64,000 bases of DNA from Lachnospiraceae bacterium (GCA_910576335.1 CAJTIU010000003.1:186001-250000), one strand, 5' to 3'; positions 16,807-26,099 are shown, counted from the first letter of the stretch. Program-made: numbers and translations. Notes: generated by a model from the letters alone, not told the origin.

Positions 16807-17997
16807 ATGGGTAATTACAAACGTATTTTTGTAATTGTAATTGATTCACTGGGAATTGGAGCAATGCCGGACAGTGAGCGGTTCGGTGATATCGGAGTTA
16901 ATACACTGGGACACATTTCGGAGTCAGTGGAGACTTTCTGCATTCCGAACCTGCAGAAGCTGGGGCTTGCCGGCCTGACGCCTCTTAAGCAGGTGGCGCC
17001 GTCAGATGCACCCCTTGGCTATCAGGCAGTGCTCAAGGAGGCAAGCAACGGGAAGGATACCATGACCGGGCACTGGGAGATGATGGGAATTGAGACAGAG
17101 ACGCCGTTTCAGACATTTACGGAGCACGGATTCCCGAGGGAGCTTATTGATGAGCTGGAGAAGCGCACGGGGCACAAGGTTATCGGAAATAAGAGCGCAA
17201 GCGGAACAGAGATTATAGAAGAACTGGGAGAAGAGGAAATTGCCACAGGACATATGATTGTCTATACATCTGCGGACTCCGTTCTTCAGATCTGCGGAAA
17301 TGAGGAGACCTTTGATCTTAAAGAGCTGTACCGCTGCTGCGAGATTGCAAGGGAGCTGACTCTGAGAGAGGAGTGGAAGGTGGGACGGGTCATTGCAAGA
17401 CCGTACATCGGAAAGAAGAAGGGAGAGTTCGAGCGCACCAGCAACCGGCATGACTATGCCTTAAAGCCGCCTCGCAAAACCGTGCTAAATGCACTAAAGG
17501 AGGAGGGACTGGACGTCATTTCCGTAGGAAAGATTGTGGATATTTTCGACGGGGAGGGAATCACAGAGGCACACAAGTCCAGATCGTCCGTCCACGGCAT
17601 GGAGCAGACCATCGGGCTTGCCCGGTCAGAATTCCAGGGTCTGTGCTTCGTGAACCTTGTTGACTTTGATGCAAAATGGGGCCACAGAAGAAACCCGTCG
17701 GGATACCGGGACGAGCTGGAGAGATTCGATGAGAAGCTGGGAGAGCTTTTAGAGATTCTTAATGAGGATGATCTTCTCATTATCTCGGCAGACCATGGAA
17801 CGGATCCGACTTATACGGGAACCGACCACACCAGGGAGAAGGTGCCCTTCCTTGCATATTCAAAATCCATGAAGGGAAGCGGAAGACTTCCGGAACAGGA
17901 GACATTTGCAGTGATCGGGGCCACGGCTGCGGAGAACTTTGGGGTTCCCATGCCGGAACATACCATCGGGCAATCGCTTCTTAAATACTTAAAATAA
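16807..17997 (+). CDS. deoB: Phosphopentomutase
   Basis: A 396-residue alkaline-phosphatase-superfamily mutase that converts (deoxy)ribose-1-phosphate to the 5-phosphate. Metal and phospho-acceptor motifs are [15 protein letters not shown] at the N-terminus, [13 protein letters not shown], and [19 protein letters not shown] near the C-terminus. The ATG at 16807 is preferred over 16801 because AGGAGGT ends at 16800, giving six bases of spacing. It links Udp and the purine phosphorylase to DeoC and the pentose phosphate pathway. Confidence 0.95.
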   Translation: MGNYKRIFVIVIDSLGIGAMPDSERFGDIGVNTLGHISESVETFCIPNLQKLGLAGLTPLKQVAPSDAPLGYQAVLKEASNGKDTMTGHWEMMGIETETPFQTFTEHGFPRELIDELEKRTGHKVIGNKSASGTEIIEELGEEEIATGHMIVYTSADSVLQICGNEETFDLKELYRCCEIARELTLREEWKVGRVIARPYIGKKKGEFERTSNRHDYALKPPRKTVLNALKEEGLDVISVGKIVDIFDGEGITEAHKSRSSVHGMEQTIGLARSEFQGLCFVNLVDFDAKWGHRRNPSGYRDELERFDEKLGELLEILNEDDLLIISADHGTDPTYTGTDHTREKVPFLAYSKSMKGSGRLPEQETFAVIGATAAENFGVPMPEHTIGQSLLKYLK

Positions 17998-18065
17998 TAG
18001 CAACGATTTAGTGGGACTGCGCATTTGCTGCGCTTAACCGCGAGGAAAATGAGGAGGAAGAGACA

Positions 18066-19250
18066 ATGAAGAGTGTGAAAAGGCTTGTGTCCTGCCTGAT
18101 TGCCGTTTCCATGGTCATGGCTATGACCGCCTGCGGAAATACGGAAGAAGAGGGCGCAGGCAGTTCAGAATATCGTGTTGCAATGATCACAGATGCGGGA
18201 GATATCACGGACCAGTCCTTTAATCAGACGACTTACGAGGCATGTTCTGAGTACTGTTCTGAGCATGACATTGATTTTACTTACAAGAAGCCGGACGGGG
18301 ATACGGATTACGCGAGAATCGCTATGATCGACGTGGCGGTAGCGGAGGGCTATAACATTATTGTCATGCCGGGATACATTTTCGCGCCGGCTCTTGTGGA
18401 GACGACCTATAAATATCCGGATGTGAAATTTATCGCATTGGATATGACGGCAGGAGATATTATCGCTGCCGCTGTTGGAAATAAATATTATGAAAATCCG
18501 GATGCATACGAAGCTTCCGATTACTATAACACCGGAAACACATACTGTGCGGTTTACCGGGAAGAGCTTCCCGGATATATGGCAGGGTACGCGGCGGTGA
18601 AGCTTGGCTACCGGAAGCTGGGTTATCTTGGCGGTCAGGCGGTTCCGGCAGTTATGCGCTTTGGCTTTGGCTATCTCCAGGGGATTGACGAAGCGGCAAA
18701 AGAGCTGGGCGTGACGGATGATGTGACAGTCCAGTACGCTTACGGCGGGCAGTTCTACGGCTCCACGGAAATCACGGCAACCATGGATACCTGGTACAGC
18801 GGGGGAACGGAGATTGTATTTGCATGCGGCGGCGGGATTTTTACATCTGCGGCAGAAGCAGCCTCCAAGGTCGGAGGAAAGATGATCGGGGTTGACAGCG
18901 ATCAGTCCGCCCTCATAGACGTGTACGGAGAGGGAATGACGGTCACTTCGGCCATGAAGGGCTTAGGCGCGACGGTAAAGGCGCTCCTTGACTCCATCAT
19001 TACACTGGGAACCTGGGAGGAGCATGTAGGGAAGATTGAGAACCTGGGCCTTGTATCAGGAACGGAGACGGAGGAGAACTATGTGGGACTGCCAGAAGAT
19101 ACGACTCAGTGGAACAATGACTTCACTGTGGAAGATTACCGGGAGCTTGTAAAGAAACTATTTGACGAGGAGATCATGGTAGACAGCTCAATTGACGCAA
19201 TGCCTGAAGTTTCCGTGGAGGTTAATGTAAGAGAAGGAACGATTATGTAG
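18066..19250 (+). CDS. BmpA-family nucleoside ABC transporter, substrate-binding lipoprotein
   Basis: A 394-residue lipoprotein. The signal peptide ends in the lipobox MTACG. The mature part has the BMP family pattern: VAMITDAGDITDQSFNQTTYE, IIVMPGYIF, YLGGQAVPAVMRFGFGYLQGI, VFACGGGIFTSAAEA and MIGVDSDQSAL. Relatives (B. subtilis NupN, Treponema PnrA) bind nucleosides outside the membrane. The ATPase and two permeases of the same importer follow directly. GAGGAGGAAG precedes the ATG. Confidence 0.92.
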   Translation: MKSVKRLVSCLIAVSMVMAMTACGNTEEEGAGSSEYRVAMITDAGDITDQSFNQTTYEACSEYCSEHDIDFTYKKPDGDTDYARIAMIDVAVAEGYNIIVMPGYIFAPALVETTYKYPDVKFIALDMTAGDIIAAAVGNKYYENPDAYEASDYYNTGNTYCAVYREELPGYMAGYAAVKLGYRKLGYLGGQAVPAVMRFGFGYLQGIDEAAKELGVTDDVTVQYAYGGQFYGSTEITATMDTWYSGGTEIVFACGGGIFTSAAEAASKVGGKMIGVDSDQSALIDVYGEGMTVTSAMKGLGATVKALLDSIITLGTWEEHVGKIENLGLVSGTETEENYVGLPEDTTQWNNDFTVEDYRELVKKLFDEEIMVDSSIDAMPEVSVEVNVREGTIM

Positions 19251-19264
19251 GGAGGTGGGAGAAA

Positions 19265-19981
19265 ATGGCAGAATATGCTGTCGAGATGCTGGGCATTACC
19301 AAGAGATTTCCCGGCATCATAGCAAATGATAATATTACACTACAGTTAAAAAAGGGAGAAATTCACGCGCTTCTTGGCGAAAACGGCGCAGGTAAATCCA
19401 CGCTCATGAGCGTCCTGTTCGGGCTGTACCAGCCAGAGGAGGGCGAGATCCGCAAAGACGGGCAGAAGGTGGAGATCCGGAATCCGAATGACGCCAATAG
19501 TCTTGGAATCGGCATGGTTCACCAGCATTTCAAGCTGGTAGACTGCTTTTCCGTGCTGGATAATATCATCCTCGGCGTGGAGCCCACCCAGGGAGGCATG
19601 CTGAAAAAGGACGAGGCGAGGCAGAAGGTTATGGAGCTGTCCGGGCGTTACCATCTGCAGGTGGATCCGGACGCCCTTGTGGAAAATATTACTGTGGGAA
19701 TGCAGCAGAGAACCGAGATCTTGAAAATGCTGTACAGGGACAATGAGATTCTTATATTTGACGAGCCCACCGCAGTTCTGACAGTCCAGGAGATTGCGGA
19801 GCTGATGCATATCATGAAGGGACTTGCAAAGGAGGGAAAGAGCATCCTGTTCATTTCCCATAAGCTCAATGAGATCATGGAGGTTGCGGACCGGTGCACG
19901 GTTTTAAGGAAAGGGAAATATGTGGGGACCGTGGAGACAAAGGATACGAATCCGGAAAAGCTGTCCGCCATGATGGTGTGA
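19265..19981 (+). CDS. Nucleoside ABC transporter ATPase, N-terminal half (interrupted by TGA)
   Basis: 238 residues covering the first nucleotide-binding domain of a double-domain YufO/NupO-type ATPase: Walker A LLGENGAGKSTLM, degenerate signature ITVGMQQRTEI, Walker B EILIFDEPTA and ISHKL. The frame stops at TGA 19979-19981 after SAMMV, but continues in the same frame as RDVSFKVDKKPAKPG and then the second domain. Homologues have Gly here (MVGR..V), so GGA to TGA by one base change explains the break. It may be a true nonsense mutation, a sequencing error, or read through. Confidence 0.88.
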   Translation: MAEYAVEMLGITKRFPGIIANDNITLQLKKGEIHALLGENGAGKSTLMSVLFGLYQPEEGEIRKDGQKVEIRNPNDANSLGIGMVHQHFKLVDCFSVLDNIILGVEPTQGGMLKKDEARQKVMELSGRYHLQVDPDALVENITVGMQQRTEILKMLYRDNEILIFDEPTAVLTVQEIAELMHIMKGLAKEGKSILFISHKLNEIMEVADRCTVLRKGKYVGTVETKDTNPEKLSAMMV

Positions 19982-20029
19982 AGGGATGTAAGCTTTAAAG
20001 TTGACAAGAAACCTGCGAAGCCCGGGGAC

Positions 20030-20791
20030 GTGGTGCTGGATGTAAAAAATATGTCTGTCGCAGGCGGAAATAAAAAGGATGCGGTCCATGACGTGACATT
20101 CCAGGTGCGGAAAGGGGAAATTGTCTGCATTGCAGGGATTGACGGAAACGGACAGACAGAGCTGATCTACGGCCTGTCAGGCCTGGAGCCATTAAAGAGC
20201 GGAACGATCTTCATGAACGGAAAGGATCTGACCAAAGAATCTATCCGCCGCAGATCGGTGCTCGGAATGAGCCATATACCCGAGGACCGCCACAAGCACG
20301 GTCTTGTGCTTGACTATTCACTGGAAAATAACATTGTGCTTCAGAGGTATTTTGAACCCCGGTTTACGGATCAGTTCGGTATACTTAAAAGAAAGGAAAT
20401 CCGGGATTATGCTACAGGGCTGATTGACAAATTTGACGTGCGTTCCGGAGAGGGACCGGCAACGGTGACAAGGGCCATGTCAGGAGGAAACCAGCAGAAG
20501 GCGATTATCGCCCGTGAGATTGATAAGGATCCGGATTTTCTGATTGCGGTACAGCCTACGAGAGGCGTGGATATCGGTGCAATCGAATTTATCCATAAGC
20601 AGCTTATTGAGCAGAGGGACGCGGGGAAGGCAGTGCTTCTTGTGAGTCTGGAGCTTGATGAGGTTATGGATGTTCCGGACCGGATTCTGGTTATGTATGA
20701 AGGCGGACTGGTGGGAGAATTCAAACCAGAGGATATTACGATGGAAGAACTTGGACTCTATATGACCGGAGCCAGGAAACAGGAGGTGTAG
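20030..20791 (+). CDS. Nucleoside ABC transporter ATPase, C-terminal half (same frame)
   Basis: 253 residues from a GTG at 20030, in the same frame as 19265-19981. It holds the second nucleotide-binding domain: variant Walker A IAGIDGNGQTELIYG, signature MSGGNQQKAIIARE, Walker B DFLIAVQPTRGVDIG, the pattern of RbsA/YufO second domains. There is no ribosome binding site before 20030, and 16 codons between the TGA and this GTG are still conserved coding sequence. Independent translation is therefore unlikely without read-through or reinitiation. The permease follows after three bases. Confidence 0.85.
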   Translation: MVLDVKNMSVAGGNKKDAVHDVTFQVRKGEIVCIAGIDGNGQTELIYGLSGLEPLKSGTIFMNGKDLTKESIRRRSVLGMSHIPEDRHKHGLVLDYSLENNIVLQRYFEPRFTDQFGILKRKEIRDYATGLIDKFDVRSGEGPATVTRAMSGGNQQKAIIAREIDKDPDFLIAVQPTRGVDIGAIEFIHKQLIEQRDAGKAVLLVSLELDEVMDVPDRILVMYEGGLVGEFKPEDITMEELGLYMTGARKQEV

Positions 20792-20794
20792 GAC

Positions 20795-21907
20795 ATGAAC
20801 ACGAAAAATGAAAAGAAAAGTTTTTTTGAGCGTGCAGGAGTCCAGTCTGTGGCAGCATCTCTTTTGTGTATCATTCTTGGTTTACTGATTGGATACCTTG
20901 TACTTTTATGCATCAACCCGGCAGGAGCGGGAAAAGCGATCACTTCGATTCTGAAGAATTTCCTGTATTTCCCAAGGCCGGAGGTTGCACTTGAGTACTT
21001 CGGAAGTACGCTGGCAAAGTCGGCGCCGCTTCTTATGTGTACGCTGTCGATTCTGTTTGCCTACAAGGTGGGGCTTTTTAATATTGGTGCATCCGGGCAG
21101 TATGCGGTGGGAGCAGGCTTAAGCCTGTATCTTGCACTGGCCCATGGAATGCCCTGGTATGTCTGTGTGATCGCGGCAATGATCGGAGGCGGTGTGCTGG
21201 GAGGTATTGCAGGCGCGTTAAAGGCATATCTCAATGTAAATGAGGTAATCGCAGGTATCATGCTGAACTGGATCAGCCTTTACAGCGTAAATATGCTGCT
21301 TACAAAGGTAAAGGAAGCGAGCACTACATACACGGCGGCGCTCAGAACAAACAGCCCGGGCGCGCTGCTTCCGGGGGCAGGACTTAACCACCTGTTCTCT
21401 GACAACCGGTATGTGACCATCGCAATTCCGCTGGCAATACTGATTGCGGCAGGTGTGTGGATTGTGATGGAGAAGACAAAGCTTGGGTTTGAGCTGCGTG
21501 CCACAGGACTGAATCTGAACGCGGCGAAATATGCGGGAATGAAGGAAAAGCGCAATATGATTCTGACTATGGCGATTGCCGGGGCGCTCTCAGGGCTTGG
21601 GGCGGCATTCCTCTACTTAAGCGGAATCGAGCAGTGGTCCTGCGCGCAGACGGCGGTTCCGGCCATGGGCTTTAACGGAATTGCGGCCGCATTCCTGGGA
21701 GGATTAAATCCCATTGGAAGTATCTTTTCCTCTTTCTTTATCCAGCATATTACGAGCGGCGGCTCCTATGTAGATAAGATGATCTACAGCTCTCAGATTT
21801 CAGATCTGATCTCAGCCATTATTATCTACTTCTGCAGCTTTGTGCTGTTCTTTAAGGCCTGCATGGGGCGTGCTGCGGGAAAAGGCAGGAAAGGAGGTAA
21901 CAGGTAA
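20795..21907 (+). CDS. Nucleoside ABC transporter permease (YufP-like)
   Basis: A 370-residue permease of the branched-chain-amino-acid/ribose type with about ten membrane helices. Seen: LFNIGASGQYAVGAG and NEVIAGIMLNWISLY, conserved in BMP-linked permeases, and an FNGIAAAFLGGLNPIGSI segment that faces the ATPase. AGGAGGTGTAGGAC precedes the start (three bases after the ATPase stop) and the stop overlaps the next ATG by one base (TAATG). Confidence 0.9.
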   Translation: MNTKNEKKSFFERAGVQSVAASLLCIILGLLIGYLVLLCINPAGAGKAITSILKNFLYFPRPEVALEYFGSTLAKSAPLLMCTLSILFAYKVGLFNIGASGQYAVGAGLSLYLALAHGMPWYVCVIAAMIGGGVLGGIAGALKAYLNVNEVIAGIMLNWISLYSVNMLLTKVKEASTTYTAALRTNSPGALLPGAGLNHLFSDNRYVTIAIPLAILIAAGVWIVMEKTKLGFELRATGLNLNAAKYAGMKEKRNMILTMAIAGALSGLGAAFLYLSGIEQWSCAQTAVPAMGFNGIAAAFLGGLNPIGSIFSSFFIQHITSGGSYVDKMIYSSQISDLISAIIIYFCSFVLFFKACMGRAAGKGRKGGNR

Positions 21908-22848
21908 TGGCATTATTATTACAATATACGCTGATCTATGCGTCTGTGCTTCTCTTAGTGGCTCTGGGCGGATGCTTCTCCGAGCACAGCGGCGTGATTA
22001 ACCTGGGACTGGAGGGAATTATGGTTATGGGCGCTCTTGGCGGAGCACTTGTGATGAAGTATATGGAAAGCTTGCCGGGGATTCTGATGCTTCTGGCAGT
22101 TATGATTGGAAGTATTTTATTCGGCGTGGTCTATTCCCTGCTGCTTGCGGTGGCGGCGATTCAGTTTAAAGCAGACCAGACGCTGGTGGGGACTGCCATG
22201 AACCTGTTAGGAATGGCGGCGGCTACTGTATTTGTTAAGGCAATGAATATGGCGGAGAATGTAAATAACGTCTCCTCGTCGATTCAGTATATTGAACAGA
22301 AAAAGGCATTTTCCCTGCTGAAAATCGGGAAATTTGAGCTAAGCTGGTTTATGGTGATTGCGGCGGCGCTTCTTGCGGCATCACACATTGTTCTGTATAA
22401 GACGAGGTTCGGCCTGCGTCTGATGGCCTGCGGGGAACATCCCCAGGCAGCTGACTCCGTTGGGATCAATGTCTGCCGGATGCGCTACGCGGGAGTGCTC
22501 ATCTCAGGCATGCTTGGCGGACTTGGAGGAATCGTCTATATTACGGCGGGAGTCAGCGAGTGGAAATTCGAGAACGGCGTGGCGGGCTTCGGGTTCCTTG
22601 CCCTTGCTGTTATGATCTTCGGACAGTGGAAGCCGAAGCTGATTGGAATTGCCGCACTCATCTTCGGCCTGTTCCGTGCCCTGTCAAATGTCTACTCTGG
22701 ATTTGACGCGCTGACGGCGCTGCATCTTCCGAGCACGGTGTACAACATGCTTCCATATATTATTTCGCTGGTGATACTGGCTCTGTTCTCTCGCAATTCA
22801 AGAGCGCCGAAGGCAGAGGGTATCCCGTATGATAAGGGGCAGAGATAA
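21907..22848 (+). CDS. Nucleoside ABC transporter permease (YufQ-like)
   Basis: A 313-residue partner permease with about nine helices. Seen: GGCFSEHSGVINLGLEGIMVMGA near the N-terminus and FGFLALAVMIFGQWKP near the end, typical of YufQ/NupQ proteins. It forms the channel with the preceding permease. AGGAGG in the end of the upstream gene serves as ribosome site. The Crp/Fnr gene follows after three bases. Confidence 0.91.
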   Translation: MALLLQYTLIYASVLLLVALGGCFSEHSGVINLGLEGIMVMGALGGALVMKYMESLPGILMLLAVMIGSILFGVVYSLLLAVAAIQFKADQTLVGTAMNLLGMAAATVFVKAMNMAENVNNVSSSIQYIEQKKAFSLLKIGKFELSWFMVIAAALLAASHIVLYKTRFGLRLMACGEHPQAADSVGINVCRMRYAGVLISGMLGGLGGIVYITAGVSEWKFENGVAGFGFLALAVMIFGQWKPKLIGIAALIFGLFRALSNVYSGFDALTALHLPSTVYNMLPYIISLVILALFSRNSRAPKAEGIPYDKGQR

Positions 22849-22851
22849 AAG

Positions 22852-23586
22852 ATGATGAAAAATAATGCTTTGGAGCAGGCGCTGCCCTTTTTAAATCAGA
22901 TTGACGGCAGCAGGAGGGAACAGTTTGAGAATTATTTCAGGACAGCGCCTCTGTGGCTCATTAATACCTTCGTGGTGGAGGAGATGAAAAAGGGAAATGT
23001 TTTTGTACGGGAAGGAGACCCTGTTAATATGATCTACCTGATCGGCGAAGGCCTTATTAAGGCGACAGATTACAGAATCTACGGAATACGGTATGATTTT
23101 GTACTGTTCAGCAAGGTATATGCATTTGGCGGCATGGAGATTATTATTAATCTTGACAAATATCAGACGACACTGCAGACCGTGACGGACTGTACGGTGC
23201 TCAAGATTCCGAAGGCGGGATTTCAGAAATGGATGGATACGGATATTACGGCTCTAAAGCAGGAGGCAAGGCTTATGGGCGAATATCTTCTGCAGCAGGA
23301 CCGGGAGGGACGGGCTCTTTTGTTCCTCCAGGGCGCCAACCGGGTGGCTATGGTGCTGGCAAACCGCTATAAGCAGCATGCGGAGAATGGCGTACTGAAG
23401 ATGAAAGGGGACAGGCAGGAGCTTTCGGATTTTACAGGGCTGTGTGTGAAGACGATTACACGGTCTATTAAGAAATTCAGGGAGGAGGGAATGATAACAA
23501 CCTCCGGGAACTATATTATGATTGACCGCGGCCAGTATCTCCGCCTTAAGAAGATGGTGTCAGAAATACTGGCGGGAGATTTCTGA
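22852..23586 (+). CDS. Crp/Fnr family transcriptional regulator
   Basis: A 244-residue regulator. A cyclic-nucleotide-binding-like beta-barrel (residues about 30-130, with VFVREGDPVNMIYLIGEGLIK and TVLKIPKAGFQKW) leads through a long helix to a winged helix-turn-helix (QELSDFTGLCVKTITRSIKKF). There are no N-terminal Fe-S cysteines, so it is Crp-like rather than Fnr-like. Being in the middle of the nucleoside operon, it likely controls it; the palindrome at 15299 is a candidate target. It sits three bases after the permease stop. Confidence 0.9.
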   Translation: MMKNNALEQALPFLNQIDGSRREQFENYFRTAPLWLINTFVVEEMKKGNVFVREGDPVNMIYLIGEGLIKATDYRIYGIRYDFVLFSKVYAFGGMEIIINLDKYQTTLQTVTDCTVLKIPKAGFQKWMDTDITALKQEARLMGEYLLQQDREGRALLFLQGANRVAMVLANRYKQHAENGVLKMKGDRQELSDFTGLCVKTITRSIKKFREEGMITTSGNYIMIDRGQYLRLKKMVSEILAGDF

Positions 23587-23595
23587 AAGGAGAAA

Positions 23596-24411
23596 ATGAT
23601 GTATCAAAAGTTGAAAAAATGTTTGGAGAGTGTGCGTAAGAGGACAGATTTCCAGCCTGAGACCGGGCTGGTTCTGGGATCGGGCCTCGGGGATTTTGCA
23701 GATGGGATTGAAATCCGGGATGTGGTTGAGTATTCGGACATTGAGGGATTTCCTGTGTCTACAGTGAAAGGGCATAAAGGAAGATTTGTCTTTGGCTATG
23801 TGGACAGTGTCCCGGTTATGATCATGCAGGGCAGGGTGCATTATTATGAAGGATATGCCATGTCGGATGTTGTGCTTCCGGCGCGCCTGATGGGGATGAT
23901 GGGAGCAAAGAGGCTGTTTCTCACCAATGCGGCGGGAGGAGTGAATGAGAACTTCAGGCCTGGGGATTTTATGATGATTACAGACCATATTGCATCAGCG
24001 GTTCCGAGTCCCCTGATCGGGGCAAATATTGAGGAGCTTGGCAGCAGATTTCCGGATATGAGCGAGGTTTACAGCCTGCGTCTTCAGGAAGTAATCCGAA
24101 GGTCAGCAGAGGAATGCGGGATCAGGCTTCAAGAGGGTGTATATGTACAGCTTACGGGACCGAATTATGAGACTCCAGCGGAAATCCGTATGTGCAGAGG
24201 CTGGGGCGGCGATGCAGTAGGAATGAGTACGGCATGCGAAGCCATGGCTGCCCGCCATATGGGACTGGAGGTGTGCGGTATCTCCTGTATTACCAACCTT
24301 GCTGCAGGGATTTCCAGTGAGAAGCTTGACCATAAAGAAGTACAGGAAACTGCAGACAGGGTGTCTGCTGACTTTAAAAAACTTGTTACCCGTGTTATTA
24401 TAAATATGTAA
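23596..24411 (+). CDS. punA: Purine nucleoside phosphorylase (inosine/guanosine type)
   Basis: A 271-residue trimeric-type PNP. Seen: GLVLGSGLGDFA (phosphate loop), MQGRVHYYEGY, LFLTNAAGGVN, LTGPNYETPAEIRM and DAVGMSTACEAMAARHMG, which bind base and ribose. It splits inosine, guanosine and deoxy forms to base plus (deoxy)ribose-1-phosphate. AAAGGAG is close upstream; ATG 23596 or 23599 are both possible. It shares the operon with deoB and deoC, which use its sugar product. Confidence 0.93.
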   Translation: MMYQKLKKCLESVRKRTDFQPETGLVLGSGLGDFADGIEIRDVVEYSDIEGFPVSTVKGHKGRFVFGYVDSVPVMIMQGRVHYYEGYAMSDVVLPARLMGMMGAKRLFLTNAAGGVNENFRPGDFMMITDHIASAVPSPLIGANIEELGSRFPDMSEVYSLRLQEVIRRSAEECGIRLQEGVYVQLTGPNYETPAEIRMCRGWGGDAVGMSTACEAMAARHMGLEVCGISCITNLAAGISSEKLDHKEVQETADRVSADFKKLVTRVIINM

Positions 24412-24416
24412 CAATA

Positions 24417-24495
24417 CAAGTGTCAAAAGCGGATTCGAGGTGTTTTAGGATTGTGGGAGTGCGTCAGCACGGAACAATCCGTGTATACATCATAA
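24417..24495. repeat. Family 2-associated module between punA and deoC
   Basis: Begins AAGTGTCAAAAGCGG and continues GGATTGTGGGAGTGCG...GGAACAATCC, an inverted repeat that is found almost unchanged at 56608-56645 and in part at 58060-58075. It is a 105-base interruption of the operon. Confidence 0.65.
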
Positions 24496-24517
24496 TGCAA
24501 TGAAGGAGGAGAAGAGG

Positions 24518-25183
24518 ATGAATATGGAAATGTTGAAATATGTTGACCATACGCTGCTTACGCAGACTGCAGGGTGGGAGGATATCAGGCAGATCCTGGA
24601 TGACGCCATGAAGTATGGGGCAGCGTCGGCATGTATACCGGCCGCCTATGTGGAGCAGGCTGCAAAGTATGTGGAGGGGAAGCTTCCAGTCTGTACAGTG
24701 ATTGGCTTCCCCAACGGATACAGTACGAGGGAAACGAAAGTATTTGAGACGAAAGATGCCATAGAAAAGGGAGCTGCAGAGATTGATATGGTTATCAATA
24801 TTGGTTTCTTGAAAGATAAGAAATATGCAGAGGTGGAGGAAGAAATCCGCGCGGTCAAAGCGGCATGCGGGGAGAGGATCCTGAAAGTAATCATTGAGAC
24901 ATGTCTTCTGACAGAGGAAGAGAAGATCAAGATGTGTGAGATTGTTACAAATGCCGGTGCGGATTACATTAAGACCTCTACCGGATTTTCCACCGGCGGA
25001 GCCACATTCGCGGATGTAGAGCTCATGAGAAAGAATGTGGGGGCGTCGGTTAAGGTGAAGGCAGCGGGAGGAATCGCTTCCTTTGATGATGCAGAGGAGT
25101 TCGTACGCCTGGGGGCCGAGAGACTGGGGACCAGCCGTCTGGTAAAGCTCCTGAAGCAGGAGCAGGCGACGTCCGGTTATTAG
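24518..25183 (+). CDS. deoC: Deoxyribose-phosphate aldolase
   Basis: A 221-residue TIM-barrel aldolase that splits 2-deoxyribose-5-phosphate to acetaldehyde and glyceraldehyde-3-phosphate. Seen: [16 protein letters not shown], the Schiff-base Lys in DYIKTSTGF, and VKVKAAGGI with the second active-site Lys. The ATG at 24518 is the start, since AAGGAGGAG is at 24502-24510; the ATG at 24500 is upstream of it. It is the last catabolic step of this operon. Confidence 0.95.
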   Translation: MNMEMLKYVDHTLLTQTAGWEDIRQILDDAMKYGAASACIPAAYVEQAAKYVEGKLPVCTVIGFPNGYSTRETKVFETKDAIEKGAAEIDMVINIGFLKDKKYAEVEEEIRAVKAACGERILKVIIETCLLTEEEKIKMCEIVTNAGADYIKTSTGFSTGGATFADVELMRKNVGASVKVKAAGGIASFDDAEEFVRLGAERLGTSRLVKLLKQEQATSGY

Positions 25184-25194
25184 GAGAGTGAGTT

Positions 25195-25800
25195 ATGAAG
25201 ACATCTATGATCATAGAAATGGTAGGATACGCAGGATCGGTTCTGGTGCTGGTTGCATTTCTCATGACATCTGTGGTGCGGCTGAGGATTGTGAACTCCA
25301 TCGGAAGCCTGATTTTTGCAGTGTATGCGCTGATCATACATTCCTACCCCACGGCGATTATGAATTTCTGCCTGGTGCTGATTAACATTCATTATCTGCG
25401 GGGACTTAAAAATAAGGGGGACAATTATGAACTGATCTGTGTGGAAGCGGGAGACCGCTTCCTGGATTATATGCTGAACCATTACAGGGAAGATATTGAG
25501 AAGTGCTTCCCTGGTATCAGGATGGAGCTGCAGGAGGTCAACCGCGCGTACATTGTATGCTGCAGTACGGCTCCGGCGGGCGTGATGCTTGGGAGAGAAG
25601 AAGGAGGGGTTCTTGATATTATGCTGGACTACTCCACGCCGGCATACAGGGACTGCTCCATCGGGGAGTACCTGCTTGCACGGCTTCCGGAAAAAGGGAT
25701 CCGGACTCTCAGATATGCCGGACCAGTACAGAATCACAGGGAATATCTGTCCAAAATGGGATTCGCACTCCAGGATGGAGTTTACAGGAGGGAATTGTAA
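25195..25800 (+). CDS. YgjV-like membrane protein fused to a GNAT-like domain
   Basis: A 201-residue protein. The first 80 residues hold three helices with the YgjV pattern (EMVGYAGSVLVLVAFLMTS, IVNSIGSLIFAVYALI, INIHYLRGL). The remainder (about 85-201) is soluble, with LDIMLDYSTPAYRDCSIGEYLL and LRYAGPVQNHREYLSKMGF, which look like the last strands of an N-acetyltransferase fold (…Y.kmGF…). It follows deoC by 11 bases with GAGAGTGAG before the ATG, so it is probably in the same transcript. Function unknown. Confidence 0.75.
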   Translation: MKTSMIIEMVGYAGSVLVLVAFLMTSVVRLRIVNSIGSLIFAVYALIIHSYPTAIMNFCLVLINIHYLRGLKNKGDNYELICVEAGDRFLDYMLNHYREDIEKCFPGIRMELQEVNRAYIVCCSTAPAGVMLGREEGGVLDIMLDYSTPAYRDCSIGEYLLARLPEKGIRTLRYAGPVQNHREYLSKMGFALQDGVYRREL

Positions 25801-25812
25801 TAATAAAAACTA

Positions 25813-25841
25813 TTGAAAATCTGGTAAAAACGTGATACATT
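25813..25841 (+). promoter_or_regulatory. Promoter of the antitoxin RNA
   Basis: TTGAAA (25813-25818) and TACATT (25836-25841) are 17 bases apart, right after the YgjV-like gene. It would start a transcript near 25848 heading into the toxin gene from its 3' side. Confidence 0.6.
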
Positions 25842-25847
25842 ATAGAC

Positions 25848-25952
25848 AGAGGGAAAGCCATACAAGCGGCTCTACCCATTTTAAGGTTGCTACCTGTGTT
25901 TGAACATAGGCAGGCCGTCACTATTGGTGGTAGTGGCGGCTATTACTTTTTT
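25848..25952 (+). ncRNA. Candidate type I antitoxin RNA (about 105 nt)
   Basis: From the promoter at 25813 an RNA would contain a hairpin CTACCTGTG/CATAGGCAG (25890-25913) and end at a strong stem GCCGTCACTA/TAGTGGCGGC (25914-25940) followed by TATTACTTTTTT. It is complementary to the 3' untranslated region and last codons of the minus-strand toxin gene, the arrangement of TxpA/RatA and BsrG/SR4 systems. No open frame is present. Prediction from sequence only. Confidence 0.62.
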
Positions 25953-26035
25953 CCCTTGTAAATCTGATAAAACAGACTGATAAGGGCGACAATGAGTATA
26001 CTGGTCTGGATTAAATCCTGATATGTAACGTACAT
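25943..26035 (-). CDS. Small holin-like toxin, type I TA (30 residues)
   Basis: A 30-residue peptide starting MYVTYQDLIQ, with one hydrophobic helix (TSILIVALISLFY) and a charged tail KGKK, the layout of Hol_Tox/Fst-like membrane toxins. The ribosome site AAGGAGGGTGATC is almost a full anti-16S match, seven to eight bases from the ATG. It has its own promoter at 26137-26165 and a roughly 95-base structured leader. It is far shorter than usual annotation cut-offs and stands alone between the nucleoside and xylan loci. Confidence 0.75.
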   Translation of the reverse strand: MYVTYQDLIQTSILIVALISLFYQIYKGKK

Positions 26036-26060
26036 TGCGATCACCCTCCTTCCTTTCGTT

Positions 26061-26099
26061 TGGAGGGCTGATTAAACCCTCCTGAAATAAACTGGAGGG
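26061..26099 (-). promoter_or_regulatory. Alternating hairpins in the toxin mRNA leader
   Basis: The leader contains CCCTCC twice and GGAGGG twice (26061-26099) before the real Shine-Dalgarno GGAGGG at 26043-26049. Competing pairings can either expose or hide the ribosome site, as in other type I toxin mRNAs. Confidence 0.5.

Noticed and set aside
20795-22848. Assigning the importer to riboflavin or simple sugars
   Set aside because: BMP-type binding protein, YufP/YufQ-like permeases and the surrounding nucleoside enzymes point to nucleosides.
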